Below the pieces are notes generated by a model. The model ran no database searches. It was not told the origin of the DNA and saw only the letters and a list, made by a program, of their open reading frames with translations. Both the position numbers and the translations under genes were made by a program. Below are positions 7,535 to 12,608 of a DNA stretch of 13,334 nucleotides, in pieces (the first letter of the stretch is position 1; each line of letters starts with the position of its first letter). Source of the stretch: an uncultured Acidobacteriota bacterium (lineage in GTDB: Bacteria > Acidobacteriota > Blastocatellia > Pyrinomonadales > Pyrinomonadaceae). The stretch covers positions 1 through 13,334 of the forward strand of contig CAMLKY010000010.1 in assembly GCA_946480545.1 (NCBI GenBank), in the 5' to 3' direction.

Positions 7535-7987
7535 TCCGAGCCTGAGCGTCTTACTAAACTCTTCTTAACGGCTCGAAAAATTTCTGTGTACCATTCGTTT
7601 ACTTTTTCGGTCTTGCGACCGAATCAATCGCGCTGGCTCCTGCAGAGTGACACTGAGAGCTTACAATCGCGCGTCTAGATCTCACTCAAATCGCACGCAG
7701 TCCGTCGGGCCCGGACATGCAAAATGGTTGTTTAGACTTCATGAATTTTTTCTTAACTTTAAGTCTCGAAACAGGTATCAACCATTCTCGTTTTGCGGCG
7801 GGCGGTGAACCAAGAACTCGTAAAAAATCGATTCTTCAAAAGCAAAATCACGCGATTCCGTTTTCTGTGGATTTCGTTTGCAATGCCAATTTTCTTGTGC
7901 TAATCTGTCACCCGTTTTCCAAGAACTGAACCCCTGTAAACCATTGAAAATAAATGGCTTAAAGTTTCACTTTAGACTTTAAGCAAA

Positions 7988-8021
7988 CCTTCCACAGGCT
8001 TGTGGAAAAGCCTGTGGAAAA
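7988..8021 (-). promoter_or_regulatory. DnaA-box cluster upstream of dnaA
   Basis: Two exact TTTTCCACA boxes on the minus strand (seen as TGTGGAAAA at 8001-8009 and 8013-8021, centres 12 bases apart) sit next to a weaker plus-strand box CCTTCCACA (7988-7996). The opposed boxes make an inverted pair with TTCCACA against TGTGGAA. A further AAATCCACA box lies on the minus strand at 7866-7874. The cluster could serve origin recognition, dnaA autoregulation or both. Confidence 0.75.
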
Positions 8022-8169
8022 GGAGAGGCTTAAGCTCTTTTCGGCATAATTCAAACCGATTATAAGAGATGGGGTTTCGTCAAACTTTGAGCGCGTTGCG
8101 GACGCTTAAGTGAATCGGTCGCATCGTAATGCTCATGCTTAACAAGTACTAAATCTTAAACGCAATTTC

Positions 8170-8176
8170 GGGGAGG
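8170..8176 (+). promoter_or_regulatory. Ribosome-binding site that fixes the dnaA GTG start
   Basis: GGGGAGG ends six bases before GTG at 8183. No ATG in frame has a comparable site, and the GTG start gives a normal DnaA N-terminus, so this site decides the start codon. Confidence 0.85.
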
Positions 8177-8182
8177 CCTCAC

Positions 8183-9604
8183 GTGGAAGGACTATTGGAG
8201 AAGACCGATGTCTGGAACGGCGTACTTAACTTTGTCGAACAACGACTCAACAAACACATTTTCGATTCGTGGTTTCGACCGATCAGATTTGAAGGATGCA
8301 ATGACGATAACAAAATTCTCTACATAAGAGCCGGACAGGTTACCCGCGACTGGGTCGCTCTTTATTATGCGGACCTCCTTGACGAGGCTGTGCGTAACAG
8401 CGAGTTTCGTGACTATTCGGTGGAGTGGCATGTCGACGCTTCGGAAACGGCTGAAGAGAAATTTGCGGATATTGCATTTCCTGAAGGTGCTCAAACTGTC
8501 GAGCAAAGTGTCGCTGCGGCAGCCGGAGCTTCTCGCGCTCCGCAAAAACAACAGACGAGTTTTCTGGATCTGGAACCCGTCGAGCATTCACTGAATCCAA
8601 AGTACACTTTCGAGAAGTTCGTCGTTGGTACAAGTAATCAGTTTGCACACGCAGCGAGTCTCGCCGCGGCCGAGATGCCGGGCAAGACTTACAATCCGTT
8701 ATTCATCTACGGCGGAGTGGGTCTCGGCAAGACCCACCTTATGCACGCGATCGGGCATTCGATCAAGGAACGCAATCGTCACCTTCGGGTCTCGTACATC
8801 ACTTCAGAGAAGTTCATGAACGAGCTGATCAATGCGATTCGATATGACAAGACCCAAAGCTTTCGTGAGAAGTATCGGTCGATCGATGTGCTGCTAATGG
8901 ATGACGTCCAATTCATGGCCGGCAAGGAGCGGACGCAGGAAGAGTTCTTCCACACATTCAACACGCTTCACAACGACCAGAAGCAGATCGTGATCACGTC
9001 CGACTGTCCGCCGCGGGATATCCCAACACTCCAGGAACGCCTGCATTCCAGATTCGAGTGGGGCCTTATCGCGGACATCGAGCCACCGGACCTCGAAACA
9101 AAGGTAGCGATCCTGAAACGTAAGGCAGATCTCGACGGTATCGACCTCCCTGACGAGATCGCGATCTTCATTGCAACGAAGATCCGATCTAACGTTCGCG
9201 AGCTCGAAGGATCACTCGTCCGTCTCGTTGCGATCTCGAGTTTACGCGGCGTCCCGATCTCGAAAATGCTGGCTCAGGACGCACTGAAAAACATCATCGA
9301 TAGCGAGCGGCCGCAAGGATTGACTATGGATCGCATAGCCCGTATCGTTGCATCACACTACAAACTCACAGTCGAAGAGATGAAATCAAAGAACAACTCT
9401 CGTGCTGTAGCGGTGCCGCGACAAGTCGCCATGTACCTGTGCAAGAGGCTCACCACTCATAGCTATCCGGAGATAGGCCGCGAGTTCGGCGGGAAGCACC
9501 ATACGACCGTTATGCACTCGTTCGATAAGATCGAAACACTTGTAAAGCAGGACAGCGTTTTCCACAATACTATCAGCGGGCTAATTGACAGTCTTTGCAA
9601 CTAG
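8183..9604 (+). CDS. dnaA: Chromosomal replication initiator protein DnaA
   Basis: Cytoplasmic AAA+ ATPase that binds DnaA boxes, forms a helical oligomer on the origin and opens the duplex. At 473 aa it is of usual length. Domain I (about 8-85) opens with VWNGVLNFVEQRLNKHIFDSWFRP. A short Ala/Gln-rich linker (domain II, about 88-135) follows. Domain III starts at NPKYTFEKFVVG, with Walker A GGVGLGKT (177-184), Walker B LLMDD (237-241), the sensor-1 region IVITSD and the SRFEWG box. Domain IV ends with the DNA-binding signature YPEIGREFGGKHHTTVMHS. It starts with GTG behind a strong ribosome-binding site. DnaA boxes on both sides, including an exact TTTTCCACA inside its own 3' end (9558-9566), and dnaN downstream support a dnaA-type origin. 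No terminator is seen before dnaN. Confidence 0.98.
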   Translation: MEGLLEKTDVWNGVLNFVEQRLNKHIFDSWFRPIRFEGCNDDNKILYIRAGQVTRDWVALYYADLLDEAVRNSEFRDYSVEWHVDASETAEEKFADIAFPEGAQTVEQSVAAAAGASRAPQKQQTSFLDLEPVEHSLNPKYTFEKFVVGTSNQFAHAASLAAAEMPGKTYNPLFIYGGVGLGKTHLMHAIGHSIKERNRHLRVSYITSEKFMNELINAIRYDKTQSFREKYRSIDVLLMDDVQFMAGKERTQEEFFHTFNTLHNDQKQIVITSDCPPRDIPTLQERLHSRFEWGLIADIEPPDLETKVAILKRKADLDGIDLPDEIAIFIATKIRSNVRELEGSLVRLVAISSLRGVPISKMLAQDALKNIIDSERPQGLTMDRIARIVASHYKLTVEEMKSKNNSRAVAVPRQVAMYLCKRLTTHSYPEIGREFGGKHHTTVMHSFDKIETLVKQDSVFHNTISGLIDSLCN

Positions 9605-9876
9605 TAATGGACTGTGACGAACTTATGAGCCACAATTATTTCCACATGGGGCCGTGCAAAGTAGCATCATTATCCGTACTGTTTGCAGCGTTTGAGAAAA
9701 GTTTTCCACTTTTCCGCAGGTGGTTGCGCGAAATGGCTGTGTACGGAAGTGGAAAAGTTGGGAGGCAAAGGGTTTTCCAGAATGGAGGGTTCTTTTCCAC
9801 AAGTTTTCCACAGAAGCTTGTGGACGCGGAAGGCCAATAGCAATAAGAGCTTTTGCCGCTTTTGCACAAATCCACA
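9558..9876 (+). promoter_or_regulatory. DnaA-box cluster in the dnaA 3' end and dnaA-dnaN gap
   Basis: Exact TTTTCCACA boxes are at 9558-9566, 9793-9801 and 9804-9812; the last two are 11 bases apart, about one helical turn, in the same orientation. TTTTGCACA (9860-9868) fits the general TTWTNCACA consensus. One-mismatch forms are ATTTCCACA (9638-9646), TTTTCCACT (9702-9710) and its reverse complement (9748-9756), and AAATCCACA (9868-9876) is a further variant. The density far exceeds expectation for a 9-mer and indicates the main DnaA-binding array. Confidence 0.85.
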
Positions 9877-9936
9877 GCGCCTACTACTGCTACTGGATTT
9901 AAATACTTTTCATAAAATATTAGGGAAAGAAAAAGC
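9860..9936 (+). other. Probable origin unwinding element: DnaA boxes, GC spacer, trinucleotide run, AT-rich stretch
   Basis: In order: DnaA boxes TTTTGCACA and AAATCCACA (9860-9876), a GC-rich spacer GCGC (9877-9880), a run of CTA/CTG triplets (9881-9895, CTACTACTGCTACTG) and an AT-rich stretch (about 9897-9935) ending just before the dnaN leader. The triplets read 3'-GAT/GAC-5' on the other strand, the pattern of DnaA-trios in the B. subtilis basal unwinding system, which also sits between dnaA and dnaN. The order and polarity are seen directly; function as the duplex-opening site is inferred. Confidence 0.75.
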
Positions 9937-9968
9937 ACTCGATCGCGAACATTAGGAGTTAAGGAAAC

Positions 9969-11183
9969 ATGGAATTCACCATCAAGCAAAACATCCTCAA
10001 AGAAGAGCTTGGTTTTTTACAGGGTGTGGTCGAACGCAAGTCGACCATTCCGGTCCTCTCGAACATTCTCATAGAGAGTCTCGGTGAAAATCAGATACGC
10101 ATTCTCGGTACGGACCTCGATGTGACGATCCGTTGTGACGCGGATGCCGACATAAAACAGGCCGGTGCAATGTGCATCCAGGCACGCAAACTGTTCGATA
10201 TCGTCCGCACGCTCGACGGCGGCGAGGTACATTTCAAGAAACTCGAGAACGACTGGGTGCAAATGAAAGCCGGCCGGGCAAACTTTCGTCTCGCGGGCAT
10301 CAGCCGGGAACAATATCCCGAGATCCCCATTTTCAAAGCCGCGCCGATGAAGCTTACGAGTGAGATCTTCAATTACTTCATCCATAACACCGCGTTCGCG
10401 ATCACGAATGAGCAAAGCCGCTTCACGTTATCCGGAGCAAAGTTCATGATCGCCGACGGGAAAGCTCGGATGGTCACAACGGACGGCCATCGTCTCGCCT
10501 TTATCGAGAAAGCGATCGACGACGAGGGCGGGGCCAGGATCGATGTGCTGATTCCGAAGAAGGCACTACTCGAATTGGTAAAGATCTCACGTGATGCGGA
10601 TGACGAGATCCAATTTGGTGAAGATCAGAACCACATCTATTTCCAGACGGGCGGGCGCCTGTTGATCACCCGCAAGCTCTCGGGAAATTTCCCGAACTAC
10701 GAGATGGTGATGCCGAAAGACAACGACAAGACAGTCGTGTTCGACCTCGCCGATATGAAGAGTGCGGTCCGCCGCATCTCACTTATGGCTGATGAGCGGA
10801 ACCGCTCGATCAGGATGACTGTTAGAGAAGGTGAGGTCGAGGTGACCGCTCAGTCTAGCGAGGAAGGCGAAGGACAGGAAACGGTTCCGGCGGAATACTC
10901 GGGATCGGAAGAGATCACTCTGGGATTCAACTGGCAATATCTCCAGGAGTTCCTCAACAACGTAGGAGCACTCGAGAGTGCGGGCGGCACATCTGATTCA
11001 ACCGCAGAATCTGGTGACGTGTCGATGAAGGAGACCGACGGCGATAAGGTACGCGTTAAAGAAGCGAAAGGGTCACCGCGCATCTCGTTCGAATTCAAGG
11101 ATGCGAATGCTGCGACGCAGATTCGGATCGCGGGTGACACCGCCTATGACTATAAGTACATTGTTATGCCCCTCCGTATATGA
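9969..11183 (+). CDS. dnaN: DNA polymerase III beta subunit (sliding clamp)
   Basis: Ring-shaped homodimer that tethers DNA polymerase III and other clamp-binding proteins to DNA. The protein starts MEFTIKQNILKEELGFLQGVVERKSTIPVLSNI, typical of clamp domain 1. Domain 2 contains KFMIADGKARMVTTDGHRLAF (about 158-178), and domain 3 ends in DYKYIVMPLRI, the usual C-terminus. At 404 aa it is longer than the 366 aa of E. coli. The excess is mainly a Ser/Gly/Asp/Glu-rich insert at about residues 336-370, between EFLNNVGA and ISFEFKD, plus an acidic loop near 296-309 (SSEEGEGQE). Two Shine-Dalgarno-like sites, AGGAG (9954-9958) and AAGGAA (9961-9966), precede the ATG. It is followed by a strong terminator, so the unit ends here; recF does not follow. 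Confidence 0.97.
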   Translation: MEFTIKQNILKEELGFLQGVVERKSTIPVLSNILIESLGENQIRILGTDLDVTIRCDADADIKQAGAMCIQARKLFDIVRTLDGGEVHFKKLENDWVQMKAGRANFRLAGISREQYPEIPIFKAAPMKLTSEIFNYFIHNTAFAITNEQSRFTLSGAKFMIADGKARMVTTDGHRLAFIEKAIDDEGGARIDVLIPKKALLELVKISRDADDEIQFGEDQNHIYFQTGGRLLITRKLSGNFPNYEMVMPKDNDKTVVFDLADMKSAVRRISLMADERNRSIRMTVREGEVEVTAQSSEEGEGQETVPAEYSGSEEITLGFNWQYLQEFLNNVGALESAGGTSDSTAESGDVSMKETDGDKVRVKEAKGSPRISFEFKDANAATQIRIAGDTAYDYKYIVMPLRI

Positions 11184-11206
11184 TCTGCTCCTAAATTTAT
11201 TCACCG

Positions 11207-11246
11207 AAAAAAGCAGTCCGATCGACGTTATCGTGGCTGCTTTTTC
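11207..11246 (+). terminator. Intrinsic terminator after dnaN
   Basis: AAAAAGCAG (11208-11216) pairs with CTGCTTTTT (11237-11245), and CGAT/ATCG adds an inner helix. The 3' arm ends in five T. It lies 24 bases beyond the dnaN stop; the A-rich 5' arm means it may also act on the minus strand. Confidence 0.85.
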
Positions 11247-11300
11247 TATTTGACCGCCACTGTACTACATCTAAACTACAGCATTTCAGTGTTTAGCTCG

Positions 11301-11317
11301 CTGGCATGGTCATTGCA
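11301..11317 (+). promoter_or_regulatory. Predicted sigma-54 (RpoN) promoter for the secreted repeat protein
   Basis: TGGCATGGTCATTGCA (11302-11317) matches the TGGCACG-N4-TTGCW consensus with a single C-to-T change. The invariant GG (11303-11304) and GC (11315-11316) have the required 12-base offset. Transcription would start near 11328, giving a leader of about 100 bases. Upstream activator sites would be expected within about 100-200 bases, overlapping the dnaN end; I could not identify one. Confidence 0.6.
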
Positions 11318-11370
11318 TTTTTACAGGGCGTGGTGATTGATGGATTGATTCAAGTCACCAAAAAAATAAG

Positions 11371-11421
11371 CAGACCGGCTCTCCCCCAAATAAAGTCCGG
11401 TCTGTCAATTACAAGGGGAGA
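11371..11421 (+). promoter_or_regulatory. Leader RNA structure: hairpin whose loop can pair with the ribosome-binding site (H-type pseudoknot)
   Basis: CAGACCGG (11371-11378) pairs perfectly with CCGGTCTG (11397-11404). Inside the 18-base loop, TCTCCCC (11380-11386) is complementary to GGGGAGA (11415-11421), which is the Shine-Dalgarno region of the gene starting at 11427. Both helices can coexist as an H-type pseudoknot with connecting segments of 1, 10 and 10 bases. If formed it would hide the ribosome-binding site. Pairing is read from the sequence; a regulatory role is inferred. Confidence 0.5.
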
Positions 11422-11426
11422 AGGTT

Positions 11427-12068
11427 ATGAAATTGTTTAGTTTGAGAAATACAGTGATCGGGTCGATCTTAGGATCGTTCCTTCTGCTCGGTGCGGTCGG
11501 TACCGCCTCGGCGCAGAATTATAACGAAGAATATCGCGAGTGGCAGGAAGCACAGAGACGAGCTCAGGAAGAGTATCGCGATTACCAGAGAAGCCGTAGC
11601 CGGGCCGACTATCGTGACTGGCAGCAGGCACAGCGTCAGGCTCAGCGTGAATACGCCGAATACCGGCGTACAGCTGGCAGAAACAACCGGATGGTTAATC
11701 GAGCCGGCGGATCGCGCTTCTATCGTGTCTATCGAAATGGCAGCTACTACCAGACTGACTCACGCGGAGCGGAGCTTCTGAGACAGGCAGTCAATAGTGG
11801 CTATCAGCAAGGCTACCGCCAGGGACAGTTAGACGCCCAGTATGGCCGACGAACCGGCTATTACAACAACAACGTCTATAGAAGTGGAGTCTTCGGGTAT
11901 CAGACGTATGTCGACCGAAGTCAGTACCAGTATTACTTCCAGCAGGGATTCCAGCGCGGATATGAAGATGGTTTCAATAACCAGTTCCGTTATGGGTACC
12001 GCACGAATAATGGCTTGAATATTCTTGGTACTATCTTGAACGGTATCCTGAATATCACTCAGGACTAA
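11427..12068 (+). CDS. Secreted Tyr/Gln/Arg-rich repeat protein, unknown function
   Basis: I do not recognise a named family. The 213-aa product has a clear Sec signal peptide (about 1-29, hydrophobic core IGSILGSFLLLGAVG, likely cut after ASA). Two tandem 26-residue heptad-like repeats follow: YREWQEAQRRAQEEYRDY at 36-53 and YRDWQQAQRQAQREYAEY at 62-79, likely a helical hairpin or coiled coil. The C-terminal half has two Gly/Tyr units (GYQQGYRQGQLDAQYG and QQGFQRGYEDGFNNQ) separated by an Asn/Tyr-rich linker, and a short hydrophobic tail. The mature protein is probably periplasmic or surface-exposed. The start is set by GGGGAGAAGG before the ATG at 11427. It is preceded by a predicted sigma-54 promoter and a structured leader and followed by its own terminator, so it is monocistronic. 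Confidence 0.88.
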   Translation: MKLFSLRNTVIGSILGSFLLLGAVGTASAQNYNEEYREWQEAQRRAQEEYRDYQRSRSRADYRDWQQAQRQAQREYAEYRRTAGRNNRMVNRAGGSRFYRVYRNGSYYQTDSRGAELLRQAVNSGYQQGYRQGQLDAQYGRRTGYYNNNVYRSGVFGYQTYVDRSQYQYYFQQGFQRGYEDGFNNQFRYGYRTNNGLNILGTILNGILNITQD

Positions 12069-12090
12069 GTTGGCAGTCACGCCAAACGAA

Positions 12091-12127
12091 AGAACCGGAT
12101 CGATTACGATCCGGTTCTATTTTTTTA
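12091..12127 (+). terminator. Intrinsic terminator after the secreted repeat protein
   Basis: AGAACCGGATCG (12091-12102) pairs perfectly with CGATCCGGTTCT (12107-12118) over 12 bp with the four-base loop ATTA. An A and a run of seven T follow (12120-12126). It lies 22 bases after the stop codon. Because the A-run beyond it gives T on the other strand, it may also serve the convergent small membrane-protein gene. Confidence 0.93.
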
Positions 12128-12254
12128 AAAAAACAGACCGGAACAGGCTGCTTGGGTGCGACCCATTCCGATCCGCGCATGCCGGAGACCTTTTCAGGTC
12201 CGGCAGATTCGCCGACTGATCAGCATCCGGGTGAGGACAGATATCAGCTAATTG
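12127..12254. other. Intergenic region between convergent genes
   Basis: No gene is visible. It contains a second CAGACCGG (12134-12141), also present in the leader at 11371. An imperfect hairpin has GCCG/CGGC and GACCT/AGGTC arms (12181-12204). On the minus strand this hairpin lies just downstream of the small membrane-protein gene, but no T-run follows it, so it is at best a weak terminator or an RNA-stabilising element. Confidence 0.5.
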
Positions 12255-12404
12255 TTAAACTCTCCGACCCCTGACCAGTTGCAGCACGAGCACGATTACT
12301 GCGATCACGAGAAGGATGTGTATCAGACTGCCGGCTGCTTCACGCGCAAAGCCGAAACCTAGCGCCCACAGTACCAGCAGAATAATGATGATTGTCCAAA
12401 GCAT
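12255..12404 (-). CDS. Small (49 aa) hydrophobic membrane protein, lmo0937-like
   Basis: A 49-aa protein with two hydrophobic helices (about 2-19, LWTIIIILLVLWALGFGF; about 26-43, SLIHILLVIAVIVLVLQL) joined by a short ARE-containing turn, and a basic tail RGRRV. The opening MLWTII and the GxLIHxLLVIAxIVL block fit the widespread tiny 'lmo0937 family' membrane proteins, whose function is unknown and which are often linked to stress responses. The start is well supported by GGGGAGG (12416-12410 on the minus strand), five bases before the ATG. It is convergent with the secreted repeat protein and divergent from the ketosynthase gene. A six-bp hairpin (12438-12453) followed by TTTT on the minus strand lies in its upstream region. 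Confidence 0.85.
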   Translation of the reverse strand: MLWTIIIILLVLWALGFGFAREAAGSLIHILLVIAVIVLVLQLVRGRRV

Positions 12405-12608
12405 AGTTGCCTCCCCTTGCTAAAAAGTGACGGAAAACGAGTGCTGTCACTCGCATTATTTTCTATCTTGTTTACTGCAAGGCTGATGTTAGACGAATCG
12501 CGGACTCGGAAACGTAATCTAGATGACACAACCGAATTGCACGGTCCCGCAACCAATCACTTCTAGGTGGTGGACTGATGGCGTGAGAGTATTGTTGTCT
12601 ATTTATTT
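12405..12608. other. Divergent intergenic region between the 49-aa membrane protein and the ketosynthase gene
   Basis: No gene is visible. A perfect hairpin CGAGTG/CACTCG with loop CTGT occupies 12438-12453; read on the minus strand it is followed by TTTTCC. AGTGAC (12426-12431) and GTCACT (12446-12451) form an overlapping alternative inverted repeat. Promoters for both flanking genes should be here, but none matches a consensus well, and no ribosome-binding site precedes 12609. Confidence 0.45.

Larger units (their letters stand above)
7535..8182 (+). other. AT-rich intergenic region upstream of dnaA, left part of the probable origin
   Basis: About 650 bases without a convincing gene. It contains a hairpin TTCGGTC/GACCGAA (7606-7612 with 7617-7623, loop TTGC) that is not followed by T in either direction, and an AT-rich stretch from about 7735 to 7980. 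A 9-bp inverted repeat GCTTAAAGT/ACTTTAAGC lies at 7957-7984. DnaA-box-like sequences are at 7866-7874, 7988-7996, 8001-8009 and 8013-8021, and GCTTAA motifs recur up to 8142. A short open frame at 7717-7929 has no ribosome site and poor composition for a protein, so I do not call it. The dnaA promoter must lie here, but I could not pick one with confidence. Confidence 0.7.

Noticed and set aside
7606..7623. TTCGGTC/GACCGAA hairpin as a terminator for the 7091 gene
   Set aside because: No T-run follows it on either strand, and it lies 70 bases past the stop codon.
7717..7929. 70-codon open frame upstream of dnaA
   Set aside because: It has no ribosome-binding site and an atypical residue mix, and it lies in an AT-rich origin region containing a DnaA box. 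No domain pattern was seen.
9595..9955. Several 60-117 codon open frames on both strands of the dnaA-dnaN gap
   Set aside because: They arise from the repeated TTTTCCACA-type sequence, overlap the origin elements and have no ribosome sites or recognisable protein pattern.
11371..12141. CAGACCGG direct repeats (11371 and 12134) as attachment or mobile-element ends around the secreted-protein gene
   Set aside because: Only eight bases are shared. One copy belongs to the leader hairpin, there is no integrase or transposase, and the flanking A-runs are explained by terminator sequence.
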